Assembly (NCBI GenBank): GCA_002633025.1
Contig: NMRB01000244.1
Location: 43,812 to 107,811 of the forward strand
From: Notospermus geniculatus
Lineage: Eukaryota > Nemertea > Pilidiophora > Heteronemertea > Lineidae
Direction of reading: 5' to 3'
DNA length: 64,000 nucleotides
Below, one piece after another: positions 36,001-47,417 of this stretch. Under the pieces are notes generated by a model, which saw nothing but the letters and a program-made list of their open reading frames with translations, searched no databases and was not told the DNA's origin. The translations under genes and the position numbers were made by a program. Every line of letters begins with the position of its first letter. Position 1 is the first letter of the stretch.

Positions 36001-39000
36001 GTCATGATGAGTGGAAAAGAATGAAAAAGGTGAAAAGAAAGGCTGATGACAAAACAGGTGTGTAAATGGTTCATATAATGTGAAAAAGGCAGATCAGAAT
36101 GATGTGCATAGGTCATGGCAGTGAGAGAGGTATCGGAGCATCTGAGACAGCAATGTATGCGGCATAAGTGGTGGCTGCAGTGAGGAAAACAGGTGTAAAT
36201 TAGGCTGAGTTGGCTGTTTCACTGAAAGTTGTCCTTTATTTGTGACACAGCTACATAACTGACACCTTTCTCATTATTTCTATTGACAGCTGAAGAATCG
36301 TTGACGAAACCTGATCAGGCTCAAGATGATGATGACGATGATTTGGATTTAACATGTGGTGAAGTAAATAAGGAGAATGAGGCAACAACAAATGTGTCGA
36401 TGGAAGTTTGTGTGGATGCTGAGACTGGTGAGGTGAGCGGTGAGGAGATGGAGGTGGAGAGAGGGAAGGTGACTGATGAAGCCATGCAGATGAATGATGA
36501 CACACAAACTGAAGAGGTCAAGGTGATTGACAGCGAACTGTCTGATTACACAAGTGTAGGTAGACTTTCACGTCAACAACTTATTTTAGTCATTTATTTT
36601 AATCGTACAGAGAACACTAAACAGTGAGTTAAAAAGTGTGCAACATTGATACCAAATAATTTGGGGATTTAGCACAGTGGTGTGCACGCTTTCCCTCAAT
36701 GCTGGCGGTGTTGCCTTATGTGGAGGCGTGGGTTCGAATCCCGGTACTGTCGATAGGCATACTGACCAACATAGCAGACCTATGATGATTTCCAAATATT
36801 TTGTGCTTTTGTACATTTAGGCCATGTCATCATTCATGACGTCAATGCCGAAGATGTGACCAGGTGCTTCATTCTACCCCTGCAGTTATTTTCCTCCTGC
36901 TTCATATAATGAATATTTCCTCATAAGATCTCGTGTCTAATAGATTTAGGTTATGTCTACTTCATATTTTCTGATCTGTCGTGAATAATAGTCATTATAC
37001 TCGGTATTCTACAATCGGTTTTCAGAATGATGAAGATGATGATGATAGTATTGTTACGAAGCGTCAACGACGGAAAAATCGTGGTAATGTTGAAGGCGTT
37101 GATGATGAACATACTGTTGCTAAAGAAGAAAGCAAGCATGCGGGGAATGGATCACATGTTGAGAGTGAGATTGAGAAACCGCCTGGCAAGTGGAGAGTGG
37201 GTGTTAAACTTCATCACAAGGCGAACAATCTCTTTCTCAGATTTGCTACAAAAGGTATCTTGGAAATAATAGTCACCTCTCTGGTTGATATTTCCCTTGG
37301 TTCAACATGTTCTAGTGCTCAATCAAATTTGTGGTTTGACTTTTTTGTGAATTACCTCAAATAATACAATCTTTAATGTGATTTCCTTTGTTTTTTAACA
37401 GCTGACAAGAAGCAGCCTGGAGCAGAGAAACGGAGCAAATACTACCAGAAATATGGGAACCCCAACTACCATGGTGAGAATGGCTTCAGTTCATCAGATT
37501 TGAGATGTGTTGAGGCTCGAACTAACCTCTGATGTTCTTATTCCGTTCAAAGTAGAAGTGAAGACTGCAGTGACACTATTTGCCAGAAATGAATACTTCA
37601 TTCTTGTCCGTGTACAATTCATGAATTTGAAACATGTTACTCAAATTTCAGGCATGCGGGGATTGATTAGTGGTTCTCGGAAACGAAAACTTCGCAGTGA
37701 GACGAGGAAAGAGCAATCACGTGAAGCTCGAGAGGTAATTGACAAGGCCAGGAGTCGAGAAGAGGAATCGACGGAGGAAAGACCAAAGTTCCCCAAGTCT
37801 GATTGGTTGTATAATGTGGCTGAGGAACTGTATGACGATCAGAGATTGATTGATTTAGATACACCTCAGCTGGATAATGAAAAAGAAAGACTGGAATCAC
37901 TGAGAGCAGAAAAGGAAGAAGCTTACAAAATGCGTATGGATGAGATAAGGAGAAAGCGGCAGCAGCCGTCGTCACCTGAGCCACCTGTTCTTCGGATGGA
38001 TGATCCTAAAATGCGGCATCGGGGGCGGATGAAACCGTCGTACGTACAGGAGGAGCAGGAGGACGACGAAGATTCAGGTTAGTATCATATCGTGGTTTTG
38101 TAGGATTATGAGGCATTCATTGGCATGAGAGGGGCAGTTATCCGTGAAGGTTCGTCGCTTATATACCACGGAAATACCCCACAAGAGTACTTGAGAACCT
38201 TCCTAACTTAGATGATATTGGGTTGTATTAATAAAACAACAAATAAACACTTAATACTTCTTTACAGCTGTTCAAATGCATCAGAGAACCCGGTAGATGA
38301 ATACCACATTTCCTGGACTTTATATGCCTTCATACCACCCATTATCTGCAGATCCTTTTCTTCTGTTTGTCAGATTCGAGTGATTCGGTTGGGATGCGAG
38401 TGCCTGCCCTACCCATCCCGTGTCGAGACAGCAGTGAGGAGGAAGACTTATCATTACTCATCCCGGCAAAGAAAAAGCTGACAATGAAGATGTATGCAGA
38501 TGAGGAGGAAGAAAAGTTAACAAAGTAAGTCAAGTCCTTCATTTAAAAGAGTGATACTGGTCGTCCATGGAGATGCTCCCCATGAGCCTTACTCTGGCTG
38601 TCTGAGCTTGGTAGCATATCACAAACAAAGGGAACGTATTCCAAGAAGTCACATGACGTTGTAGTGTGGGTCCTTCAGTGACAGAACGTCAGTTGTCTTA
38701 AAGAATGTAATCGTGTGAATGTGAGAATGCCCCAGAGCAGGATGTCTGAACACTTGGCTTGATGTGATACACTGTATACAGCTCCTGTGTACAGTGACTC
38801 AGTGTCCTGACTCATAGTTGTAAAGCACAGCCCTGTATCAGTTGCCCTGTTTCACCTGCGTAACATCAGCAGGATTAGACGATATCTTACTGATGACGCG
38901 TGTAGAGCCTTAGTTCAAGCTACAGTGGTTTCAAGGCTTGACTATGCCAATGCACTGCTGTATGGCATCACCGGGGAGCTGATGGGCCAAATGCAGCGAG

Positions 39001-42000
39001 TTCAGAACTCAGCGGCAAGAGTGGTAACAATGTGCAGCAAAAGACAGCACATTACACCAATCCTCAAGGAGCTACACTGGTTGCCGATCAAAGCTAGAGT
39101 TGAATGTAAGCTTTTATTGCATGTTTTTAAAAGTCTCCATGGCAGTGCACCACATTATATTTCTTTGCTCATCCAGCCTTACACTCCGTCCAGAGCATTG
39201 CGTTCTGCAGATCAGGGCCTCCTCTCTGTCCCAAAAACCAAAACAAAGAGGTTCGGAAACCGATCTTTCAGACAGGTGGCCCCTGTTCTGTGGAACGCTC
39301 TTCCACAGGGTGTGAGGCTGGCTGGGACAATTTCTTCTTTTAAAANAATCGTTGACGAAACCTGATCAGGCTCAAGATGATGATGACGATGATTTGGATT
39401 TAACATGTGGTGAAGTAAATAAGGAGAATGAGGCAACAACAAATGTGTCGATGGAAGTTTGTGTGGATGCTGAGACTGGTGAGGTGAGCGGTGAGGAGAT
39501 GGAGGTGGAGAGAGGGAAGGTGACTGATGAAGCCATGCAGATGAATGATGACACACAAACTGAAGAGGTCAAGGTGATTGACAGCGAACTGTCTGATTAC
39601 ACAAGTGTAGGTAGACTTTCACGTCAACAACTTATTTTAGTCATTTATTTTAATCGTACAGAGAACACTAAACAGTGAGTTAAAAAGTGTGCAACATTGA
39701 TACCAAATAATTTGGGGATTTAGCACAGTGGTGTGCACGCTTTCCCTCAATGCTGGCGGTGTTGCCTTATGTGGAGGCGTGGGTTCGAATCCCGGTACTG
39801 TCGATAGGCATACTGACCAACATAGCAGACCTATGATGATTTCCAAATATTTTGTGCTTTTGTACATTTAGGCCATGTCATCATTCATGACGTCAATGCC
39901 GAAGATGTGACCAGGTGCTTCATTCTACCCCTGCAGTTATTTTCCTCCTGCTTCATATAATGAATATTTCCTCATAAGATCTCGTGTCTAATAGATTTAG
40001 GTTATGTCTACTTCATATTTTCTGATCTGTCGTGAATAATAGTCATTATACTCGGTATTCTACAATCGGTTTTCAGAATGATGAAGATGATGATGATAGT
40101 ATTGTTACGAAGCGTCAACGACGGAAAAATCGTGGTAATGTTGAAGGCGTTGATGATGAACATACTGTTGCTAAAGAAGAAAGCAAGCATGCGGGGAATG
40201 GATCACATGTTGAGAGTGAGATTGAGAAACCGCCTGGCAAGTGGAGAGTGGGTGTTAAACTTCATCACAAGGCGAACAATCTCTTTCTCAGATTTGCTAC
40301 AAAAGGTATCTTGGAAATAATAGTCACCTCTCTGGTTGATATTTCCCTTGGTTCAACATGTTCTAGTGCTCAATCAAATTTGTGGTTTGACTTTTTTGTG
40401 AATTACCTCAAATAATACAATCTTTAATGTGATTTCCTTTGTTTTTTAACAGCTGACAAGAAGCAGCCTGGAGCAGAGAAACGGAGCAAATACTACCAGA
40501 AATATGGGAACCCCAACTACCATGGTGAGAATGGCTTCAGTTCATCAGATTTGAGATGTGTTGAGGCTCGAACTAACCTCTGATGTTCTTATTCCGTTCA
40601 AAGTAGAAGTGAAGACTGCAGTGACACTATTTGCCAGAAATGAATACTTCATTCTTGTCCGTGTACAATTCATGAATTTGAAACATGTTACTCAAATTTC
40701 AGGCATGCGGGGATTGATTAGTGGTTCTCGGAAACGAAAACTTCGCAGTGAGACGAGGAAAGAGCAATCACGTGAAGCTCGAGAGGTAATTGACAAGGCC
40801 AGGAGTCGAGAAGAGGAATCGACGGAGGAAAGACCAAAGTTCCCCAAGTCTGATTGGTTGTATAATGTGGCTGAGGAACTCTATGACGATCAGAGATTGA
40901 TTGATTTAGATACACCTCAGCTGGATAATGAAAAAGAAAGACTGGAATCACTGAGAGCAGAAAAGGAAGAAGCTTACAAAATGCGTATGGATGAGATAAG
41001 GAGAAAGCGGCAGCAGCCGTCGTCACCTGAGCCACCTGTTCTTCGGATGGATGATCCTAAAATGCGGCATCGGGGGCGGATGAAACCGTCGTACGTACAG
41101 GAGGAGCAGGAGGACGACGAAGATTCAGGTTAGTATCATATCGTGGTTTTGTAGGATGAATTACTTACGAGGCATTCATTGGCATGAGAGGGGCAGTTAT
41201 CTGTGAAGGTTCGTCGCTTATATACCACGGAAATACCCCACAAGAGTACTTGAGAACCTTCCTAATTTAGATGATATTGGGTTGTACATGTATTAATAAA
41301 ACAACAAATAAACACTTAATACTTCTTTACAGCTGTTCAAATGCATCAGAGAACCCGGTAGATGAATACCACATTTCCTGGACTTTATATGCCTTCATAC
41401 CACCCATTATCTGCAGATCCTTTTCTTCTGTTTGTCAGATTCAAGTGATTCGGTTGGGATGCGAGTGCCTGTCCTACCCATCCCGTGTCGAGACAGCAGT
41501 GAGGAGGAAGACTTATCATTACTCATCCCGGCAAAGAAAAAGCTGACAATGAAGATGTATGCGGATGAGGAGGAAGAAAAGTTAACAAAGTAAGTCAACA
41601 TTTATCAAGTCCTACATTTAACATTTAAAAGAGTGATACTGGTCGTCCAGGGAGATGCTCTCCATGAGCCTTACTGTGGCCGTCTGAGCTTGGTAGCATT
41701 ATCACAAACAAAGGGGACATGTTCCAAGAAATCACATGACGTTGTAGTGTGGGTCCTTCAGTGACAAAACGTCAGTTGTCTTAAAGAATGTAATCGTGTG
41801 AATGTGAGAATGCCGCAGAGCAGGATGCCTGAACACTTGGCTTGATGTGGCAACACTTGGCTTGATGTGGCAACACTTGGCTTGATGTGGCAACACTTGG
41901 CTTGATGTGGCAACACTTGAACACTTGGCTTGATACAGCTCCTGTATACAGTGACTCAGTGTCCCGACTCATAGTTGTAAAGCACAGCCCTGTATCAGTT

Positions 42001-42257
42001 AAACATTCATCATTTAGTCTAAATTTGTTGGTTTCATTAATTTCAGACAGTCGTATACAAAAAGTAGTTCCACTGGTGATGCTCGAGCACGAATACAGAA
42101 TCTAAAACTGAAACGACAGCAGGAGTCGGAGAATTCACGAACGTTGCACACCAGTTCAAATGATTTACGGCGAAAACTTGAAGGAAGGAAGAAGCCGGAT
42201 AAGTTCAGGGATTATCCTTCATTAGTCGTGGAGGTGTTTGAAACTGACGATGATTGA
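33041..42257 (+). CDS. NCBP3: Nuclear cap-binding protein subunit 3
   Basis: Exons: 33041-33301, 34817-34879, 35178-35275, 35492-35649, 35938-36057, 36290-36555, 37026-37254, 37402-37473, 37652-38077, 38374-38524, 42047-42257. They total 684 aa (human 620). The N-terminus is acidic. Residues 88-108 give YENRSGDFVTGFDITSK. Residues ~155-215 form the RRM-like fold (IHVRGTENMSTQDVFAYFKD) with WIDD at 188-191, the counterpart of the WLDD motif tied to cap binding, followed by CNVVWLD. NLFLRFATK, KYYQKYGNPNY and a basic/acidic C-terminal half follow, with KLTMKMYADE near 600. NCBP3 forms an alternative cap-binding complex with NCBP1 in mRNA biogenesis and export. Intron 1 has a GC donor (TTTCAG|gcatgt); all others are GT-AG. 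Exon 1 (part) and exons 6-10 occur twice in the assembly; only one set is used here. Confidence 0.9.
33086..33465 (+). repeat. Left copy of duplicated NCBP3 exon 1 segment
   Basis: The sequence from gaaaataccgatgatctg through the 5' end of intron 1 recurs at 33701-34070, right after a single N at 33700. The left copy contains the initiator ATG upstream. Beyond about 33,465 the two copies diverge, and 33,470-33,699 is unmatched. Confidence 0.85.
33701..34070 (+). pseudogene. Second, start-less copy of NCBP3 exon 1 (assembly overlap)
   Basis: It encodes the same acidic peptide from ENTDDLSESEDEIVV to KKSMTLFQ and the same gcatgt donor. Differences are minor (gctatttca versus gctttttca, plus a short deletion in the AGGCCT-rich part). 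No ATG precedes it. It most likely represents the other haplotype, not a second gene. Confidence 0.8.
34136..34247. mobile_element. Foldback element in NCBP3 intron 1
   Basis: The ends taccataaattgcggaccatg and catggtccgcaatttttggta are inverted. The centre has gtgacgtcac-like sequence. Confidence 0.75.
34284..34656. mobile_element. TIR element in NCBP3 intron 1
   Basis: The left aagccgtgttcacctgacat followed by ccgatatgcga is mirrored on the right by tcgcacaacggataacgg and atgtcaggtaaacacggctt. About 370 bp, with no convincing ORF. Confidence 0.75.
36296..38843 (+). repeat. Left copy of a 2.6-kb duplication carrying NCBP3 exons 6-10
   Basis: It corresponds to 39347-42000 (offset 3051 at the left end). 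Homology ends exactly where a LINE fragment begins at 38,844. Confidence 0.92.
36663..36755 (+). mobile_element. tRNA-derived SINE-like sequence in NCBP3 intron 6
   Basis: It contains box A-like ttagcacagtggtgtgc and box B ggttcgaatcc, spaced as in a pol III promoter. The 5' and 3' ends do not pair as an acceptor stem, so this is not an intact tRNA gene. Its duplicate is at 39,714-39,806. Confidence 0.6.
38844..39345 (+). mobile_element. LINE (CR1/L2-like) 3' fragment of reverse transcriptase
   Basis: It translates continuously as LFHLRNISRIRRYLTDDACR ... VSRLDYANALLYG ... MQRVQNSAARVV ... ITPILKELHWLPIKARVE ... FGNRSFRQVAPVLWNALP. This is the conserved C-terminal RT region of non-LTR retrotransposons of the CR1/L2 type. 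It is 5'-truncated and cut on the right by the contig break. The allelic copy lacks it: after cctgtatcagtt (to 42,000) that copy reads straight into aaacattcat. Confidence 0.85.
39347..42000 (+). repeat. Right copy of the NCBP3 exon 6-10 duplication
   Basis: It begins directly after the N at 39346, inside exon 6. Copies of exons 6 (3' part, to 39606), 7 (40077-40305), 8 (40453-40524), 9 (40703-41128) and 10 (41439-41589) follow. Protein differences are absent or silent; introns carry small indels. This copy is contiguous with the last exon, so either set can be spliced to exon 11. Using both would give a false protein with a repeated middle. Confidence 0.92.
41835..41935. repeat. 20-bp VNTR in NCBP3 intron 10
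   Basis: The unit aacacttggcttgatgtggc occurs about five times here. The other copy (about 38,750-38,770) has one, so length differs between the presumed haplotypes. Confidence 0.8.
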
Positions 42258-42659
42258 TCACAAGGAATGACCTGGTAGACATTTGGACTTTGTGATGACA
42301 CTGAATCTTGAGTTCACATTCAGCAGTCGATCCTGTCGCTCAACTTGGGTTATTTACTTGAAAGTGCAATAGGCTGCCATTCATGTGGGACTTGTTTAAT
42401 TGGCATAGTCACAATTGCCGTGTGAATCGGTCTACAAATCTTTGCTGAACACTCAGATTGTCTAGGCCTTCGTTTGTAATGGGGACTTTAATGCCATGAG
42501 AGACCACTAGTTATCGGTCCTGGAACGTCACAAAACTTGATGTCACAGAGATGGAATGCACGTCACAACGTCATCCATAATGACACTGAGGTATAATGGT
42601 GTATGTCTTGGACATCAAATTTGCATTGTTCTAGAACCGCTAACAGGTGGCCTCTAAGG

Positions 42660-42782
42660 CTGAGTTTACATCGAGACACACGAACATGCAGCGAACAATG
42701 GTTTCACAAAGGATTCATCCCCATGAAACCTTTGTTCACCTGCGTGTTCGTGTCGCGTGTGCCTCGATGTAAACTCAGCCTA
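42660..42782. mobile_element. Foldback element, arm type 2
   Basis: The left ggctgagtttacatcgagac and the right gcctcgatgtaaactcagcc are inverted. The core gaacaatggtttcacaaagg matches the hairpin at 14,022-14,153. Confidence 0.8.
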
Positions 42783-43016
42783 ACGGCAGTAACGTCTCCC
42801 ATTTTCTGTCCATGGCACAAATGATGTGACATCTTGTGAAACATGCCATTGAAGGTCACCTTTTACTTGGTTATTGACCAGCACACCCCATATGTTAAGT
42901 TGCTGGTTGGTTCAGTTCAGTATGTATCATTGTAAATGACTGGTTATCATTTTGACCTGAACGGAATATCGACGTCCATCTTGCCAGCTTGTTCATCATC
43001 TCTCAATAATATTGCT

Positions 43017-43022
43017 AATAAA
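43017..43022 (+). terminator. Possible polyadenylation signal for NCBP3
   Basis: AATAAA lies about 760 bp beyond the NCBP3 stop. No experimental support; other A-rich signals nearby are possible. Confidence 0.3.
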
Positions 43023-43070
43023 AGCAACATAAGTAAGTAGATGTAAAAGTGGTGGATTGGATGGAAATTT

Positions 43071-43270
43071 ACTGTAAACCGTGAAATTTTCGCGTGCGTT
43101 TTATTTTCACGGTCATGGACGGAAACGCGAACTTAAACAGCGCGAAAATACCAACCCTTATGCATTTTCCATTGAATTATGAAGGTAAATGCGGAAATTA
43201 GTCTTCGCGGTTTTCAAAAAATGATAAATTCGCCAACTTTTAGCGTCGCGAAAATTTCACGGTTTACAGT
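43071..43270. mobile_element. Foldback element (CTGTAAACCGTGAAATTTTCGCG terminus)
   Basis: The ends actgtaaaccgtgaaatttt and aaaatttcacggtttacagt are perfect inverted repeats followed by cgcg. The whole is 200 bp, and the interior is rich in cgcgaaaat. Confidence 0.85.
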
Positions 43271-44049
43271 AACCTGTGACCTCGAATGCAACACTCAACA
43301 CACTGCGAAGGAGATGTACCACGGATGTCCAAGTGCTGTCTGTGTACTTGTACTGACGCAGGAAGCCTTTCTTCCCGCCAGTATTCAGCAGCAACCATGT
43401 ACAGTCTTTAAAATAAGTAAATGGACAGCGTGTTTTTCAAATATCTCCGAGATAAAACAAGATAATTTGATGTGGTTTTCAACATAGTGTAGTATACTTA
43501 CATGGTCGTATATCTCATGTATTTGGGTCAACCTAATTTTAACCCTTTGTTATGTAACATGCAATTTTAAAAAGGTCCAAAAGTCAGCTTTTTTATTTCA
43601 AGTTTTTTTCAGCAGAATTCACAGTGTTGTGATGAGGTGATTGATAATGAGAGTTGTTGCGAAAAAAAATATTGAAAATGTTTTTCCGTTTCCGTAATAT
43701 CTCAAAATATCAAAATTTGAGATTTTTTAAATTTTGATATATTCGATCATATTTTTCAAGTCATTTGGTAAAATTTATTCCCTGGTGACAATTTATGCAA
43801 TTTTTGAATGCTTTTTTCACTTAAATGTCATGATATTCAGCCTCTTTATCGCAGCCTCCAGATTTCACATCATATTTTCAGCTGATTCGGTAACGGAAAG
43901 ACGTGGAAAATTTCGTAGCCATCTTGTTATCATGTCTGGCAGCAAATAACTATGGCACGCCGTTTGCTTCAAAAAACGACATTATGTTTTTCTAGCTGAA
44001 TTTTTATTTTTCTCAATCCAGTTTGGTCCATATTCTCATATATCTATTT

Positions 44050-44213
44050 GACATTTTCAAAAAAACAAGTCTAGCATTTTTTCAAAGTCGACAATTTTTT
44101 CAAAGTCGAGAATATTTTCAAAGTCGACAACTTTTTCAAAGTCGAGAATATTTTCAAAGTTGACAACTTTTTCAAAGTCGAGAATATTTTTTTCAAAGTC
44201 GACTATTTTTTAG
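44050..44213. repeat. Minisatellite of alternating tttttcaaagtcga units
   Basis: About eight units of roughly 20-22 bp (ttttcaaagtcgacaa alternating with ttttcaaagtcgagaata), making a 42-44 bp higher-order period. Confidence 0.8.
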
Positions 44214-44607
44214 CTCACCGTGGTGAGCTTATACAATGGTTGTGCGTCCGTCGTCCGTCGTCGTCCGTCGTCGTCGTCGTGTTCCGTTAGCAGGGCACGT
44301 TTCGTAACCGCCAGAGCTATTGATCTGAAACTTGGTACATATATACCCCTAGGTCAGATGACCCATGACACCAAGTTTCGGTCCGATTCGACTCTTAGCT
44401 TGGCCACCAGGTGGCGGAAACCGAAAACACAAAAAGTGCAATAACTCCTGAACTAATGACTAGATCTTCTCCAAATTTTTATCATAGGTGTATCTAATAA
44501 GGATACATAACATATATAACGGGTTTTTGATTTGACCTACTTTTCAAGGTCACAGAGGTCAAAGTTCGACAAAAGTGACGAACCTGCCACAGTTTGTCAT
44601 TATTTCA
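44214..44607 (+). mobile_element. Dispersed repeat beginning TTAGCTCACCGTGGTGAGCTT
   Basis: It starts with the palindrome agctcaccgtggtgagct, then a (GTC)n tract and a conserved body ending near aggtcacagaggtcaaagtt. It is cut by the assembly gap. A related copy in reverse orientation occupies about 63,700-64,000. Confidence 0.6.
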
Positions 44608-45387
44608 NNNNNNNNNNNNNNNNNNNNNNNNNNNNNNNNNNNNNNNNNNNNNNNNNNNNNNNNNNNNNNNNNNNNNNNNNNNNNNNNNNNNNNNNNNNNN
44701 NNNNNNNNNNNNNNNNNNNNNNNNNNNNNNNNNNNNNNNNNNNNNNNNNNNNNNNNNNNNNNNNNNNNNNNNNNNNNNNNNNNNNNNNNNNNNNNNNNNN
44801 NNNNNNNNNNNNNNNNNNNNNNNNNNNNNNNNNNNNNNNNNNNNNNNNNNNNNNNNNNNNNNNNNNNNNNNNNNNNNNNNNNNNNNNNNNNNNNNNNNNN
44901 NNNNNNNNNNNNNNNNNNNNNNNNNNNNNNNNNNNNNNNNNNNNNNNNNNNNNNNNNNNNNNNNNNNNNNNNNNNNNNNNNNNNNNNNNNNNNNNNNNNN
45001 NNNNNNNNNNNNNNNNNNNNNNNNNNNNNNNNNNNNNNNNNNNNNNNNNNNNNNNNNNNNNNNNNNNNNNNNNNNNNNNNNNNNNNNNNNNNNNNNNNNN
45101 NNNNNNNNNNNNNNNNNNNNNNNNNNNNNNNNNNNNNNNNNNNNNNNNNNNNNNNNNNNNNNNNNNNNNNNNNNNNNNNNNNNNNNNNNNNNNNNNNNNN
45201 NNNNNNNNNNNNNNNNNNNNNNNNNNNNNNNNNNNNNNNNNNNNNNNNNNNNNNNNNNNNNNNNNNNNNNNNNNNNNNNNNNNNNNNNNNNNNNNNNNNN
45301 NNNNNNNNNNNNNNNNNNNNNNNNNNNNNNNNNNNNNNNNNNNNNNNNNNNNNNNNNNNNNNNNNNNNNNNNNNNNNNNNNNNNNNN
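44608..45387. other. Assembly gap (780 N)
   Basis: Run of N. Any long open frame across it is meaningless. Confidence 1.
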
Positions 45388-45600
45388 TTTTGAAACGAAT
45401 TCTCCCCAAACAAATTCCGCAACAAATTGCAAACGTTTTTGTTCCCAACGAAAATGAAACGTTTCATGCACCGAATGAAATTCAAACGTTTTTAGCGCCA
45501 ATCAGAATGCAAAATGTTTTCATGTCAAACGAAATGCGTCAAACGATTCATCATCCAAACGAATTTGCAACGTTTTCTAGGCAGCTGTACACGTTACGGC
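45388..45600. repeat. Field of AACGTTT / AAACGAA motifs, left part
   Basis: Dense short motifs (caaacgttttt, ccaacgaaaatg, gaaacgtttcatg, ccaaacgaatttg). The same motif set recurs at 46,390-46,735. Confidence 0.6.
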
Positions 45601-45814
45601 AGAAAAAACAACATGAACAAGCCATTTCGAAATTTCAGTTGGTGGACTAGCCTACTGCTACTGTCTCTGAACAGCTGAATGTTTTGCAAGACAAGACATG
45701 CATGGAACTCGAAGCACAGCACAGCAAGAAAATGCACAGCCAGAATGGAGACAGGTGGCGCTGTGAAGAGTTTGCCGTCAACGGCGCGATTGATGTGACG
45801 GAATACCCGACAAC

Positions 45815-46085
45815 AATTTTTCAAACATGTGTCAAAAACATTTTTCAAAAACATTGACAACATTTTCAAACACGTCAACACTGAAAATACGTCTATCTTG
45901 TGAAAAAAATATATCAAGATGTTGGCAATTTTTTCGTTCAACATTCTTGAAAAAAATCTTTCAACATCTTGAAATATTTTTTTCAACATCTTGAAAAAAT
46001 TTGTTCAACATCTTGAAAAAAATCTTTCAACATCTTGAAAAAATGTGTTCAACATCTTGAAATTTTTTTTTCAAGATACATGTAT
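45815..46085. repeat. Minisatellite of ttcaacatcttgaaaaaa units
   Basis: About eight imperfect copies of 20-24 bp. Each unit is partly self-complementary (ttcaa...ttgaa). Confidence 0.75.
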
Positions 46086-46389
46086 TTCACAGGGTTGAAT
46101 AAATTCCACTTTGGCGTGCCATACGATAAACACAGATGCATTTATAATGTAGGCCTACATATCAGAAGTTCAGGAAAGGCCAGGAAAACATCATAAAAAC
46201 AAAGTAGGCATAGGCCTGAATACTGTTTTCATGAAATTATCGTCTGAAAATGTGCAAATGGAAATAAATGCAGGAAGCAGCTGCAGATCATCCGATGGCT
46301 TTGTTTTATATAATACATCATGACATTGGAATCGCCATCTTGAAAATTTTCACCTCGGCATCGGCCATTATCCCCCTCGCCAGCAAGAT

Positions 46390-46735
46390 TCGGCAAACGT
46401 TTGGAACAACCGTTTGAAGTTCGTGTCAACGACCTAAAACGTTTGGAGGGAATCAAACGTTTTAGGTTGGCATATGCAAACGTTTCTTGTGCTTGGAAGA
46501 AAACATTTAAAGTTCGTTTGAAACGTATCGCAACGTTTGTCTCACTCGACAAAATTCTAAAACTTTTCTCTGAAGAATATCAAACGAATATTTCAAACGA
46601 AATTGCAACGAAAATGCAGGCCATGTCGAACGTTTTTCAAGCAGTTCTCAAATGAACTTTTTCGTTTCAATTTCGTTTATGAAAAGTCGTTTGAAATTCG
46701 TTTAAACGAATTCCAAACGTTTGTATTTTGGAGAC
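46390..46735. repeat. Field of AACGTTT / AAACGAA motifs, right part
   Basis: At least a dozen aaacgttt or cgtttgaa motifs in 350 bp, ending with cgtttaaacgaattccaaac. Together with the left part it may be one interrupted element. Confidence 0.6.
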
Positions 46736-46840
46736 GATCCCTTAGGAGTACATGGAGCAAGAGTTGAGTACAATCACATCAAGCTAGAGACTTCAACAGT
46801 TCTTCACAGATCCAGAACAAGTCTCTTGCTAATATTACAG

Positions 46841-47152
46841 AGGATGCGCAACTTTCCGACTCCGACTCGCTTCAACTACCAGAATGAATTGCAGTCCGCT
46901 GTAGACATCCTTGATAAAAACGATTTGATAGACTTTTGCAAATCATAAAATGTCATAATTTTGTGGCAGAATAATTTCGACTCATAATCGGAAATGCACG
47001 GAAATCACAAATATTCATAAATTATTATTTATTCACACTTCCGATTTATAAGGCCAAATTTTTCTGCCTATCAAATCATTTTTATCAAGGATGTCCATAG
47101 CGAACAATTCATTCTCGTACCTGAAGTCGGAGTCAGAAAGTTGCGCATCCTC
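46841..47152. mobile_element. Foldback element, arms about 110 bp
   Basis: The left gaggatgcgcaactttccga ... gacatccttgataaaaa is matched by the right tttttatcaaggatgtc ... gaaagttgcgcatcctc. The middle is AT-rich. Confidence 0.8.
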
Positions 47153-47417
47153 TCATTTAACCCTTTCCCACCGTGTGGCTGACATGTACACCATGTCATA
47201 CCGGACATCTTCATTTGCACTGGGCAGTACATTAGTTTGCTTTTCTGAATAAAGATGGCGACACTTCTGATTCTTTCGGTCACCACGAGGTGGAACGGGC
47301 TATCTCGTTACCCAGGAGCTTTAGGATGATAGAATACGTGAAGCAGCAAAAGGTTAAAGCTGACCAATAAAGAGACACCTACTTTCTCTCATTACGGGGG
47401 TCAATCTGACCAACGAG

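Noticed and set aside
36663-36755. A tRNA gene in NCBP3 intron 6
   Set aside because: Box A and B are present, but the ends cannot form an acceptor stem and the anticodon arm is not recognisable; called SINE-like instead.
39212-39556. Minus-strand frame of 114 codons
   Set aside because: It spans the single N joining two contigs and lies opposite LINE and NCBP3 coding sequence.
44532-45650. Long open frames across 44.5-45.65 kb
   Set aside because: They exist only because N codons were read through the assembly gap; the flanking peptides come from repeats.
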